From Spiroplasma sp. NBRC 100390 (lineage in GTDB: Bacteria > Bacillota_I > Bacilli_A > Mycoplasmatales > Mycoplasmataceae): a stretch of 64,000 nt of DNA. The stretch spans positions 682,001 through 746,000 of the forward strand of contig NZ_CP018022.1 in NCBI RefSeq assembly GCF_001886495.1, written 5' to 3'. The notes beneath the pieces are model-generated. The model searched no databases. It saw nothing but the letters and a program-made list of their open reading frames with translations, and had not been told where the DNA came from. Of the stretch, positions 34,851 through 46,406 are shown in pieces; positions within the stretch are counted from its first letter, which is position 1, and each line of letters starts with the position of its first letter. A program made the translations under genes and the position numbers.

Positions 34851-34949
34851 AATTATATAACAGAAAATGCTTGTCTCTTTTTTCTGTCAATTTTATTTTA
34901 GATGTTCATAATTCTCTTTTTTAATTATGTTTTAGTTATATTGTAAAAA

Positions 34950-35957
34950 TTATGAAGAACTGTCTAAACCTAATAAGTTAGAAATAACAAAGTTTCCAAT
35001 CAGATAGCTTGAAATTGTTCCATAAATATCAGCAACAATTAATTTAACACCAATTGTTTGTTCAATTGGTAAAATTGGTAAGTTTTCAAAAATATTGGCA
35101 TTACTTTCAACAATTGGATGACCATCAACAAAGTGTTTCGTTCATTTGTTTGGATCTCATGTGGTAAAAGCAAAAGTAATCCCCGCAATATCTGGACTAA
35201 CAATATATTGACTATCATTTTCATTTCAAATTGCTCTTAGTTTAACATTATATTCATTGTTAACTTCTTTTAAAAAGGTATTAAGTAAAATATGATAAAA
35301 AATTCCTTGATCAAATTTAGTTTTTTCATTATAACGAATACTCTTTGGATTTAATGACCATGCATGCGCATCTTTAAATCAATCATTTGGGTTATTACTA
35401 CGAACTTGGTCAACATATAATCAGCGTTTCTTATCAATTAAAGCTTCATTTCAAGGACTACCATCAAAATAACTCGTTAATTGTGATAAATCAATAACAC
35501 TTTGATTTTTACTTTTTTGATCTAAATATCAATTATACTTTTCCACAACTGTCGGTCACGGTTGACTAATCATATCTCGTGAAGATAATAAACTTTTTTG
35601 CATATATTCTAAAGTATCTTTTTTGATTGCTACATTATTATTCATCTTTTGTTGCATTGTTAAATATTGATGCGTCTGATTAAATAAATCATTCGAATTT
35701 AACTTTACTGTCATAATATTTTTAACTGGTTTAAAGTTGGGATTTGACCATTCATCAAGATTATAATCAAATAATGACTTAATTTTTGCATCTTTTTTGT
35801 TACTTAAAACAGCATCATTAATTGCTTTCTTTGTATTTTCTGAAATTTTATTATTTGAAATATAAGGTAAGTCAAGAACTGGACTGCAACCAGCAACTCA
35901 TGTTACTGGAGTAGCTAAAATGCTAATTGCAGTAAAAATACTTAACAATTTTTTCAT
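34950..35957 (-). CDS. Lipoprotein, unknown
   Basis: 335 residues with a signal peptide ending VAGC (Cys24; the Trp before it is TGA-coded). The mature domain is soluble and Trp-rich (PWPTVVEKYNWYLD; GSPWNEALIDKKRWLYVD; TTWDPNKWTKHFVDGHPIVE). Ten TGA codons are all at plausible Trp positions, and no stop interrupts the frame. It has some feel of a solute-binding or nuclease-like surface domain but no motif I can name. RBS AAAGGAGA. It lies between the IS remnant and an orphan cytoplasmic gene. Confidence 0.75.
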
Positions 35958-36042
35958 TCCTATTATCTCCTTTACCAAAAATATTACTTTTGGCATTGTA
36001 TAATTAATGCTATATTATTTCTTTCACAAATACAAGATTAAT

Positions 36043-36453
36043 TTATCTTTTTTCTCAAATTGGATGTGCTTCAGCAACTTTCATCATAGTTGCTTTAATA
36101 ATTTTATCACTTTTAATGTTAACTGGTTTTTGGAATTCTTTTTTGTTATCTGTTTTTGTAACTCCTTGTACCGCTGCTTTTCAATCATTTAGTGACCCAC
36201 GACGAGCTTTTGCATTTTTTCAATGCATTGCAAAACAATTATTAACCTCTATTTTGCCACCTTTTTCTAGTGGCAATAGTGGTTCAATAACTCAACCAAA
36301 CTCGGTTTCTTTGTTTAATTCACCAAGTTTAATAAATGCTCCGGCAATATCACGGCGAAATAATAAATTATTACGCCCCCCACCACGAGCAGTGTTATCT
36401 CAAATTGCTCGAATTTCTGGTTCTGATAATTTTATCGAATGTTGTTTTCCCAT
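36043..36453 (-). CDS. Small basic soluble protein, unknown
   Basis: 136 residues starting MGKQHSIKLSEPEIRAIW. It carries a Gly/Arg loop (DNTARGGGRNNLLFRRD) and many Trp residues (all TGA-coded), with a net positive charge and no signal peptide or membrane helix. A helical N-terminus followed by mixed secondary structure could bind nucleic acid, but no family is recognised. It has its own ribosome-binding region and sits alone upstream of the 35957 lipoprotein gene (85-base gap). Confidence 0.65.
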
Positions 36454-36634
36454 AAATAGTCCCCTTTAAATTAGTATTTTTTAATCAACATAGTAATTAT
36501 ACACTAATTTATAAGATTTTAAAACCCCTAACTGAATAGTAAACCATTATTATATTACATTCAATTTTATTTAGTTTTATTATTAAATTTACTTAATAAT
36601 AAATTTTCATACCACACTTCAGAAAAACTCTTCT

Positions 36635-38200
36635 TTAAACAACTTTAAATTCAATTGTCTGTAAAAATTCATCCTTTTTATCAGTATTTGTTTCTTTATC
36701 ATTTGGTTTAAAGAAAAAACTATAAGCAAAACTATTGTAACTAAAGTTTACATCTAAATATGTATAATATCCATTTTCATTTTGTTTTCGAAATAATTGA
36801 AAAGCAAATGAACTATCTTGTTTTATTAACTTTACTTTATCTGAAGTCTTACCAAATGAAATATTGATATAACGAGAAATTTTTGCATCTAATTTATCAT
36901 TAAATATTTTAAAAATTGTTCGAAACACTGGCGCTAAATTTGCATATGAATTATTTTTTTCTGAAAAAGAATTAGTTGCTTTAACTAAATTATCAAAATC
37001 ATTTTGGTTCATTTTAAAGACGAGTTTATCATTATATGTTTCAATTTGAAAATAATGTCATAAATTCATGGTTGTTTCAGCAAACTCATTTAATTTTTGA
37101 TCAACAAAATCTTTTGCTGTTAAAACTTTAATTGAAGTTTTAAGTTTTTTAGATGAATTTTTATTATTAAAAGGTAAGTTTTCGATTGTTAAACTATATG
37201 GAGTAAAAGATGTGATATTTGCTTTAACATAATAGTCTTCTTGCGAACTTACTGTAAAATATTTTCGTTTATAAAATTCTAAAAATTTCTCTGGAATTAA
37301 CTTCTCTTTATTATATCCTTCGCCAGCCCATGATAAAACTGAATCATATTTATATACTGTTTTACCAGTAGTAAATGTAGAATAAAAAGAATTTCATGAA
37401 GGACTATTTTTAAATGCAATCTTTCTTGCGTTTAATTCAGTCATAATTATTGGTCAAATAGTATTACTATTATTAAGATCATTAAAATTACGATTTACGG
37501 TATCAATAATTTCATACTTTTGCTTTTTTAAAAGTTCATCAATAAAACTTATAAAATAGTTTTCAAGATTTTTTTGAATCCCACTTAGTGCTTCAAGATC
37601 ATTTGCAATAACAACTAATCCATCGATTTTATCAGGTTGTTCAAAATCTTTAAATTTAACTTGATATTTAATATTGAAATTAATAGTAATTCCCATAATA
37701 CTATTACTATCAACTGTAATTAGTTTTGCCAAATTATCAAAATTAATATACTGTAAAGTAAAAGAAATATCGTTGGGTTCAATTGACAATGGCGTTGTAT
37801 TAAGATAATAATTTGAATACTCATTAGCAATTTCACGATTTAAATTATTAAACTCTGTTTGAAATGCCGTAAGCAATTGATCAAGAAAACGCCACTGACG
37901 AATTGCTTCACCAGTTAAAACAGTACCATCATTAGTTTTTAAATTAGTAACTAATTCCTGAAATTTTGTGACTTGATCAGGATAATCGTTAATATCAATT
38001 GTTGCTTTTTGATTTCAAAATGCTTTGAACTGTTCTAATACTTTGTTTTTAATATTATTCATAATTTCAACATCCTTAGTGGTTTGCGTTGAATCATCAT
38101 CATCTGGAATAAACTTTGGCTTACTATTACAACTAATAATTGTATCCATTGTTGGTGTTAATAAACTAACAGTTGTTAAAATTGTTAATAGCTTTTTCAT
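36635..38200 (-). CDS. Surface lipoprotein family A, copy 2
   Basis: 521-residue lipoprotein, signal peptide with IISC lipobox (Cys24), acidic linker (PDDDDSTQTT), then a long helical/mixed domain with YSNYYLNTTPL, VVIANDLEALSGIQKNLENY, LSWAGEGYNKEKL and a C-terminal TIEFKVV. One frame with TGA as Trp, no Cys besides the anchor. It is nearly identical to copy 3 and is the intact counterpart of frameshifted copy 1. No known domain; likely a variable surface antigen. Expression is probably set by the poly(T) promoter upstream. Confidence 0.82.
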
Positions 38201-38233
38201 TTTTTCTTCTCCTTTTGTTATATAATCCCTAAT

Positions 38234-38262
38234 TATGACAAAAAAAAAAAAAAAAAAGCAAG
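38234..38262 (-). promoter_or_regulatory. Promoter with 18-nt poly(T) spacer (copy 2)
   Basis: Coding strand: TTGCTT, T16 + GT, CATAAT, giving an 18-nt spacer; the full T tract is 18 long (38257-38240). The same promoter in copy 3 has 17. Confidence 0.7.
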
Positions 38263-38288
38263 TGTCAATGTTCCTTTAAAGAATCAAA

Positions 38289-38597
38289 TTACTGCGCCCA
38301 ATTTTGTCCACTTAAATTTTATCTTAAATTTATTAATAGCGACACATTTCACTTACTATAAATCCATTCAAAATTATAAGAATAAACATAATTCTTAATA
38401 TCTTTTATTGCTTTGCTAATTGTTAGGTACTTTTTATAGTTTAATACCATTAATTTTTTTTGCTCTTTTTTATTGTAAAACCTAATTACTTGTTTTAAAA
38501 TTGGTCTAATTAATTTTTTAATAAGATTTATATCGACCTTTACTTTTTCCCCTATTAACTGTACAAGCGGATTACCATTTTGAAAAAAATAGTTCAA
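38289..38597 (-). pseudogene. Transposase C-terminal fragment (putative)
   Basis: Open frame without an ATG (TTG at 38597 is the first usable start), ending in DIKNYVYSYNFEWIYSKW..., where IS3-type transposases have a (I/V)xxYxxxYNxxRIxxxL pattern. The last ~45 residues match those of the frame at 40393-40662, so both are copies of one 3' end. The N-terminal part differs and no catalytic motif is present. Confidence 0.4.
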
Positions 38598-38736
38598 AAG
38601 TATAACATATCAAAATAGTAAAAGCTTCTTTATTTTCAATTTTTAAAAAATGAAGTATGAAAATTAATGAACAAGGAATTTAGAACAAGTTTGACATACC
38701 AACAACTTTTAGATTCTACTTCAGAAGAACTCTTCC

Positions 38737-40302
38737 TTAGACAACTTTAAATTCAATTGTCTGTAAAAATTCATCCTTTTTATCAGTATTTGTTTCTTTG
38801 TTATCTGGTTTAAAGAAAAAACTATAAGCAAAACTATTATAACTAAAGTTTATATCTAATCATGGATAATATCCATTTTCATTTTGTTTTCGAAATAATT
38901 GAAAAGCAAATGAACTATCTTGTTTTATTAACTTTACTTTATCTAAACTATTAGAAAATGCAATTCTTGTGTCACGAGTAATTTTTTTATCTAATTTATC
39001 ATTAAATATTTTAAAAACTGCTCGAAACACTGGCGCTAAATTTGCATATGAATTATTTTTTTCTGAGAAAGAATTAGTTGTTTTAACTAAATTATCAAAA
39101 TCATTTTGGTTCATTTTAAAGACAAGTTTATCATTATATGTTTCAATTTGATAATACTGTCATAAATTCAGGGTTGTTTCAACAAATTCATTTAATTTTT
39201 GATCAACAAAATCTTTTGCTATTAAAACTTTAATTGAAGTTTTAAGTTTTTTAGATGAATTTTTATTATTAAAAGGTAAGTTTTCGATTGTTAAACTATA
39301 TGGAATAAAAGATGTAATATTTGCTTTAACATAATAATCTTCTTGCGAACTTGCTGTAAAATATTTTCGTTTATAATATTTTAAAAAGTTTTCTGCCGTT
39401 AATTTTTCTTTATTATATCCTTCGCCAGCCCATGATAAAACTGAATCTGACTTAGATACTGTTCTCGCAAGACCAAATGAAGAATAAAAAGAATTTCATG
39501 AAGGACTATTTTTAAATGCAATCTTTCTTGCGTTTAATTCAGTCATAATTATTGGTCAAATAGTATTTCCGCCATAAATACTGTCAAAATCACGATTTAC
39601 GGTATCAATAATCTCATACTTTTGCTTTTTTAAAAGTTCATCAATAAAACTTATAAAATAGTTTTCAAGATTTTTTTGAATTCCACTTAGTGCTTCAAGA
39701 TCATTTGCAATAACAACTAATCCGTTGATTTTATCAGGTTGTTCAAAATCTTTAAATTTAACTTGATATTTAATATTGAAATTAATAGTAATTCCCATAA
39801 TACTATTATTATCAACTGTAATTAGTTTTGCCAAATTATCAAAATTAATATACTGTAAAGTAAAAGAAATATCGTTGGGTTCAATTGACAATGGCGTTGT
39901 ATTAAGATAATAATTTGAATACTCATTAGCAATTTCACGATTTAAATTATTAAACTCTGTTTGAAATGCCGTAAGCAATTGATCAAGAAAACGCCACTGA
40001 CGAATTGCTTCACCAATTAAAACAGTACCATCATTAGTTTTTAAATTAGTAACTAATTCTTGAAATTTTGTGACTTGATCAGGATAATCGTTAATATCAA
40101 TTGTTGCTTTTTGATTTCAAAATGCTTTGAACTGTTCTAATACTTTGTTTTTAATATTATTCATAATTTCAACATCCTTAGTGGTTTGCGTTGAATCATC
40201 ATCATCTGGAATAAACTTTGGCTTACTATTGCAACTAACAATTGTATCCATTGTTGGTGTTAATAAACTAACAGTTGTTAAAATTGTTAATAACTTTTTC
40301 AT
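38737..40302 (-). CDS. Surface lipoprotein family A, copy 3
   Basis: 521 residues, same layout as copy 2: MKK signal peptide with VSC lipobox (Cys24), near-identical first 300 residues, then scattered differences (for example FSNSLDKVK against FGKTSDKVK, and WLDINFSYN against YLDVNFSYN). The frame upstream of this ATG is open through the T tract, but AAAAGGAGAAG just before it fixes the start. The concentration of changes in the C-terminal half suggests diversification of the exposed part. Confidence 0.82.
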
Positions 40303-40333
40303 TTTTTCTTCTCCTTTTGTTATATAATCTCTA

Positions 40334-40362
40334 ATTATGACAAAAAAAAAAAAAAAAAGCAA
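40334..40362 (-). promoter_or_regulatory. Promoter with 17-nt poly(T) spacer (copy 3)
   Basis: Coding strand: TTGCTT (40362-40357), 17-nt spacer, CATAAT (40339-40334). The T tract is 17 long (40358-40342), one shorter than in copy 2. Confidence 0.7.
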
Positions 40363-40392
40363 GTAGGTAGCCCCCCTATCTTGCTAACAATA

Positions 40393-40662
40393 TTACTGCG
40401 CCCAATTTTGTCCACTTAAATTTTATCTTAAATTTATTAATGGCGACACATTCCACTTACTATAAATCCATTCAAAATTATATAAATGAACATACAATTT
40501 AATATCACTTATTGCTTCATCTATACTTTGATATTCATCATAAGATAATCACTCAACAACCAAATCAAAAAATGTATTTTCAGATAATGCATTATGACCA
40601 AGGTTATATGGTTTCTTTTTACTTAATTTAAAGGAAACTAAATATTTCCTAATTCTCGTCAT
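40393..40662 (-). pseudogene. Transposase C-terminal fragment (putative), second copy
   Basis: 89-codon frame from an ATG at 40662 whose C-terminal ~45 residues (AISDIKLYVHLYNFEWIYSKW...) match the fragment at 38289-38597. The first 45 residues are unrelated to it and overlap the 3' end of the MFS pseudogene by about 25 bases in another frame. It is best seen as the 3' remnant of a transposase joined to other sequence. Confidence 0.4.
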
Positions 40663-42109
40663 CGGAATGAAGTTTTATTCAGTTTTTTTAGTTCCTTTTT
40701 ATTTAAATAATAAAGGACTGTACCACATACTAAACCAATTAAAACACAACCAATGGCAAGCATTAATAATATTTGAATTCCTTCTAAATTATATCCTTTT
40801 GTTTCCGAATCAGTAAACGATTTACCAATTGCACCCGCAACATAATTGAATCAAGCATCAGGGGTGAATGCTAGAAATGAAATGACAGCTAATGTGTTGG
40901 CATAACTATTTTTTTCCCATTGGTAATTCCCCAATTTGAACAAAACGTAAGGTTAATAATGCTCAACCAATACAACCAATAAAAATAAACAAAACACACA
41001 TGATGATGTGAAACAAAACTTTAATTGTTTTACCTTGATTATTAAATCATATTGCCCCTCAACCAGGAATTAAGGTGAATAATAAACAAGCAAGCATTCC
41101 GATTAATAAAATAAAAACTAATCCTAAAACATAAGATTTTCATTTATCTGACAAACGGCCAATTGGATTAGCCACCAAAAACCGTAATCCATATGATCTA
41201 ATTCCCCCCAACACAGCGACAATTGTAACATTAATGCCAATAACGGTTAAAGCATCTTTCATGTAATAGGAAAAGACTGATTGAAACATATACATTCCAA
41301 AAACAAAAATTCCACAAAGTCAAACTCTTAAAAATTTAAAAGGTCGTAACAAATTAAGAAAATGTTTACTAAACTTAATTGATTCTTTTTCTACTCGTTT
41401 TTTATTAGGAATAAAATAATATAGATAATACCGCCATTAACAAAACCATCGCACAAATACAATATGCAAAAATTAAAAATGGTAAGGTTTTAAGATCGGC
41501 GTTACTATTTGTTAAATTCTTTGTAACTTCAGTAACTCCTGTTGCTGCCCCGGCAACAACAATTATTCCAAAGAAACCAAGAATACTACCCTGTAAACCA
41601 TAAGCCGCTCCTTGCTTTTCTTTCGGCACATTTTGCGAAACTAATTTTCATAACGGATTTCAAAACAAACCGGCAATTGAAATCCCTCATAAAAAGTAAA
41701 TAACATATAATTGTGTTAATCGAATAGTTTTATCCATGTTTAATTTTGTTAACGTTGTCCATCACATTCCAACTATTCCAGTCGTCATTAAAGCAATAAC
41801 AAACATAATTTTAGCATTTAACTTATCCGCCAAATATCCGCCTGGAATTCTAGAAACTAAAGCTGTAAAACCATATATTGAGATTGCAATATCAAATTCT
41901 GATTGTGATAATTGTAAATAGTTATGAAAATTTGGCATAATATATCGTAAATATAATACTCCACTAAAAACAAATAAATCAGCTAAAGATAAAATTGTAA
42001 TAATACCAATTGTTTTTTTATTTAAACCATGTGTAAAAAAATTAATAAATTTTTGCTTTTTACTAAGCGACTCTCTCTGTTTTAATTTCTTCCATTTAGT
42101 TCTATTCAT
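40638..42109 (-). pseudogene. MFS transporter with two frameshifts
   Basis: About 490 codons in total encode a major facilitator protein: N-terminal half with RYIMPNFHNYLQLSQSEFD, the motif-A loop GGYLADKLNAK, and a C-terminal half with NPIGRLSDKW. The frame shifts by one base near 41405-41420 (a TAA TAA follows in the first frame) and again at the A7 run at 40909-40915, where six A would keep the frame (GKNSYANTLAV). Both shifts are single-base insertions. With two independent breaks the gene is most likely dead. It may have been a sugar-phosphate or hexose-phosphate type carrier, by general appearance only. Confidence 0.8.
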
Positions 42110-42314
42110 CTCCTTTTTATTAGTTTATAAGTTATTTTTACAGAAAATATATTAATTAAATTAATTATAATGCAATTCTTATTTAAAAAATATATTTCTA
42201 TTTTTATCAATTTATTTGTTTAAATAGGAAATAATATGCAAATAATTTAATTGTTTTAAAATTACCTACAACATAAATCATTTTAACATCTAATATAAAG
42301 AAAAATATTTACCC

Positions 42315-42345
42315 AAAAAAAAAAAAAAAAACTACCGAAGTAGTT
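42315..42345 (-). terminator. Terminator with a 17-nt T tail
   Basis: AACTAC-TTCG-GTAGTT hairpin immediately followed by T17 on the minus strand, 25 bases after the stop of the 42371 gene. It is the intrinsic terminator of that gene; the tail length equals that of the promoter tracts. Confidence 0.8.
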
Positions 42346-42370
42346 ATTAAGATTCATTTATCAAGGTTCT

Positions 42371-43990
42371 TTATTTTTGTAAATCTTTTTTTAATGTTAA
42401 TTGCAACAACGCCTCGATTTTATGTTTTTTATTAATTTTACTATCTAATATTTTTTGAATTAATGTTTTAATACTACTATTTGTTTGAAAATCATTAAAA
42501 ATAAAATTATTGAGATTTAATCCTTCCATATTATCATCAAACATATCTAAACTAAAATATATTCCAGCATTAACATCTAAAAAGGCTTTATTATCACTAA
42601 TAATTAAATAGTCACGATATTTTTCTTGATTTTCATTAAATTTTAATAATGGCACAATTTCAATGATCGTTAATGTTGGAAATGCTTCAACCGCTTTTGC
42701 TTTTAATAAATTAATTAAATTTCCTTGTAAATTAGTAACCAAAATTGCTTTTTGAATTGTAGGTTGATTAACAATTGGCCACGTATAAACATAAGACAAC
42801 AAAACAAGGGTAAATTCTAAATAGTTCCGTGGCAATAACTTTTTATTAATACAACATTCAATATTCTCAAGGTTATCATAACATAACTTAAATAAATTTT
42901 GATATTCAACCTTGTGATTAATAAAGTTTTGTTTAAAAACAATTGACGCATCATCAAATAAAAAATAATTTCATTGTTGTTTAAAAAACAAAACATGACT
43001 TAATAAATCAGAAAGCGCTAACTCTTTATCAGTTAAATAACCAAGATTATTCATATTATCCAACATTTCTGACAAAACCTTTTTTACTTGCAATGTTTCA
43101 ACATCAGCAATCTTTTCTTCTGGTAAAATATCATAACGATTTATCATTAACATTCCTAAAAAAGTTTTTTCAAATTGACTATTATTAAATGTTATATCAA
43201 ATGTTTGTTGTAATTCATTAATAATTTGTGTGGCAATTTGAAATGAGCGCAAATGAAAGTATGGATGGTTTTTAATAAAATTATCTTCAATATTAAAATC
43301 TTTTCAATTATTTTTAATTGACAACATTAAAAAATACAAGATTAAACTATATGTATTAAAATCTAAATCCATTATCAAAATTTGATCATAATATTTTGTC
43401 AAAATATGACAAATCTTCTCGTACGTTTCTTCAGAATATTCTAAGTTTAATTTTGAAAACATACAGTTTAATATTAAATTTTTACTCTTATGATTATTAT
43501 TAATGTAAACTACTAAATTAACAATTAGTCTTCGAATTGCTAACAAATTGCCATCTAAATAATAACCTTCCCCTTTATTACGAATGACAATATCAGTATG
43601 ATGTTCACTTAAAATATGGTTTAATTTTGCCACATTTTTAAAAATACTACTAACACTAATTTCAAAAATTTTACGTAACTCACTAATTTTAGTGTATTTA
43701 TTAATTACAAATAAAATCATAAAAATAATAAGTTGATTTTTTGCTGTAATAAAAACATTTGTTTCATTAACCATAATATTATAAATATTAAGAAACTCAT
43801 CTTCTTGTAAATTATTAATATCTAACGTTAAGTTTTTTGTTGCCAAATAATTATTAATATGTTTTAAATGATAATAAAAATAACCTTTTGACATTTTATT
43901 ATCATTTAAAAAATTTTTAACTTTTCTATATGGTATATCAATTCAAAGCTTAATTAATTCTAATATCTCTAGGTCTTTATAATCAAGCAT
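42371..43990 (-). CDS. PRD/Mga-type transcriptional regulator
   Basis: 539 residues without signal or membrane segments. An N-terminal HTH region (KISELRKIFEISVSSIFKNVAKLN) is followed by NKGEGYYLDG, typical of BglG/Mga-like regulators, then helical PRD-like domains and a C-terminal alpha/beta part (AILVTNLQGNLINLLKAKAVEAF) resembling a PTS EIIB fold without its Cys. Such proteins respond to PTS sugars. The ATG at 43990 has an excellent GGGAGG site. Downstream lies the broken MFS transporter, which may have been its target; this is inference. Confidence 0.65.
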
Positions 43991-44014
43991 AATTCTGTTC
44001 CTCCCTAATTTATA

Positions 44015-45436
44015 TTAAGCAAAAGCTACTTGCCAAGTACAATATCCATTTATCCGTGCATTAGGATTTTGATCAGTTTTGTTTCCAGAAAATTTTATTG
44101 TTACTTGATCAAACGGTAAAATATGTCCTGGTTCAATATCATTTACAGCAATTGTATAATCATTTTCCATATTCGTTTTCCCCTGTTTTGCATAATATAC
44201 TTTTTGCGAAATAAAAATACTTTGTGCAATGTTATCAAGAAACTGATAAATTAATTGACATTCTTGCTTTGTTAACGGTTTTGTTTTATCAATCCCATAA
44301 AAACTAACAGCATCACCATAACCACTTAATGTTGCATCATTCCCATTATCTGAACTATATAAAACAATTGTAATATGTTTACTATTAGTTGTTCGTCACG
44401 TTAATGGTTTTAAGTAAACTGATAAAAATGTGTCTGTTAAATCACCAGGAACAAAACTTGGGATAGTAACAGAATAATCAATTCCCGCTTGTAAATAACT
44501 ATCTTTTCATTCTGAAGTAATCACATTTTTTATTATTAATAATAATTCTTGATATTTTGCTGTTATTTCCTGATTTGTTACATGACTTGAGTCATTAACT
44601 TTAAAATCATAATAATCAAGTAATGCGATGTTCTTTAAATCATATGTTGTTTGATTATTTATTAATCAAATTTTTATTTCTTTCGTTCCTTTTAAATTGC
44701 TATTAATCCCTTTAATTTTAACATCTAGATACTTTCTATTTTCTTTATTTTTTGCTAAAGTTACAAATGTTATCTTATAATCAATGTTAAGTTCGTACAC
44801 AATATTAACTCAATTATTTTTAATTGTTGTCTGTAAATATTGATTAAACTTAGTCTTAATTTGTTCTAGTACCACTGGGTCGATATCATCAATTATGTTA
44901 ATTTGATCAATATTTGCAACATATTCAGAATAATCATCAAGTTTTAGCTTCCTAAAATCAATCACTGGTAACGAACATTTAATTGCTGTCGTATAAAACA
45001 ATTGACAAGCTTTATAATCTCAACTATAAACATGATTTGCATTTAGTTTTGGAAAAATCTTATAAAGCATAATCTTAAAATCACCAGTTTTATTTGTTTG
45101 GTTCTCAGTTCCTAATTCAACTAAAACCATTTTTTCAGTTGGTGACACTAATGGATCTGTAACTAATAATTTATCAGTCAAATTATTAAATTGAAAAAGT
45201 TGATCTAGCGCAATATTATTATTCGCATTAACCTTTAATGCTTTCATTGTAAAAGCATCATTTTGATAAAAAATATCATTATTAAAAACTTGATTTCAAT
45301 TCTCAATTGAATCTTCTTTCTTTAATTGAGAAACGCTAATATTATTATCATAATTACTTGGATGACAACTAATCATTGTCATTGCTAATGAACTAGCTAG
45401 TGCGATGGCGCCGAGCATATTTAATAATTTTTTCAT
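44015..45436 (-). CDS. Lipoprotein of the ABC exporter operon
   Basis: 473-residue lipoprotein (MISC lipobox, Cys24), mature part soluble and beta-rich with a late VNDIEPGHILPFDQVTIKF. The start lies inside the 3' end of the ATPase gene (44-base overlap), so it is translationally coupled to it. No domain recognised. Last gene of the operon running from 51880 (or 53623). Confidence 0.75.
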
Positions 45437-46391
45437 GCTTTTTCTTCTCCTTTTTGGACTGCTGCTGATTAATATGTGATTTTTCTTGAAGATATCCTAA
45501 CCGTGCTAATTTTAGTTTTAATTGTGCCAAATCATTTTTAATTTCTTTTAAATAAATTACAATAACGTTATTTTGTAATGTATATGCAAAGAATTCATTC
45601 ATATTCATATTATAATCCATTGTCGCAATAAATTCCTCATTTTCCGCGTGATAGATAAAAGAAATATTATTTGCTTGAAAATATTTAAGAAGTAATTTAT
45701 TATTTGAAACTTTAATACAATAATCCGAATGTTGGCGAAAAAGATCATATGTTCCACTATAAAGCATTTTACCATCACTAATAATTGTACAATCATCAAT
45801 AATGGATTCAAGTTCATCAATCATATGGGTTGTTAAAAAAATTGTTTTACCAAGTTGTTTTTGTAACATTAAAAAGTGATAAAATCGAACACGATTTTTA
45901 TAATCTAAGTTTGCCCCTGGCTCATCAAAAATCATAATTGCTGGATTATTAATCATTGAGTGAATAATCATAATCCGATTTTTCATTCCTGATGAATAAG
46001 ATTTTAATTTTTTATGACGATGTTCTCATAAACCAAAATATATCATTAAATTTTTAATATTATATTGTAAATAATTTTTTGGAATTGATGACAAATCACC
46101 TAGTAAATTTAAAAATTTATAAGCTGTCAATTCACTTGGGAATTCTTCAAGGTTAGTTGAAAAACCTAATTTTAATTTTGCCTTTGATTTTGTTGCTTTA
46201 TAATTATCAATTAAAATTTTGCCCTTATAAGTTGGTAATGCCCCAATAATTGACTTAATAATAACTGACTTTCCACTGCCTGATTCTCCAATCAAGGCAT
46301 GTAAAGTCCCACTATTGACTTTAAAATTAACATTCTTAAGTGAGAAATTTTTAAATTTTTGCTGATAATTTTTTACTTCAATTGTTGCCAT
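45393..46391 (-). CDS. ABC transporter ATP-binding protein
   Basis: 332-residue ATPase. Walker A GESGSGKS, signature SYSSGMKNR, Walker B IMIFDEPGANLD and H-loop THMIDELE; a TGA-coded Trp joins the two halves. A C-terminal extension of ~100 residues after the nucleotide-binding domain resembles that of ABC-2/bacitracin-type exporters. I place the start at the ATG at 46391; a GTG nine bases upstream is possible. It begins 15 bases after the permease stop. Confidence 0.88.
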
Positions 46392-46406
46392 AGCATTCAC
46401 CTCACC

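Larger units (their letters stand above)
34369..34926 (-). mobile_element. Internally deleted IS3-type element with nested inverted repeats
   Basis: Outer inverted repeats AATTAAAAAAGAGAA (34369-34383 and, inverted, 34912-34926) enclose perfect 21-bp inverted repeats that begin AAAATTGACAGAAAAAAGAG (34403-34423 and 34874-34894). Inside lies only the C-terminal part of an integrase-type transposase plus a hairpin. The size (558 bp) and missing 5' gene part suggest a MITE-like deletion derivative, immobile by itself. Confidence 0.7.
36609..38345. repeat. Large direct duplication, unit 1
   Basis: This block (3' flank, lipoprotein gene, promoter with poly(T) and the start of a transposase tail) recurs at 38716-40447 in the same orientation. 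The two lipoprotein genes have exactly the same length (1566 nt). Confidence 0.8.
38716..40447. repeat. Large direct duplication, unit 2
   Basis: Second unit of the duplication described at 36609-38345. The copies diverge mainly in the C-terminal half of the lipoprotein and between the poly(A) run and the transposase tail. Confidence 0.8.

Noticed and set aside
40638..42109. Programmed frameshifting as explanation for the MFS gene
   Set aside because: Two independent +1 breaks without a recognisable slippery/stimulator arrangement fit decay better.
42315..42331. A17 run as another phase-variable promoter
   Set aside because: It directly follows a stable TTCG-loop hairpin behind a stop codon, so it is the T tail of a terminator; no -35/-10 pair is visible.
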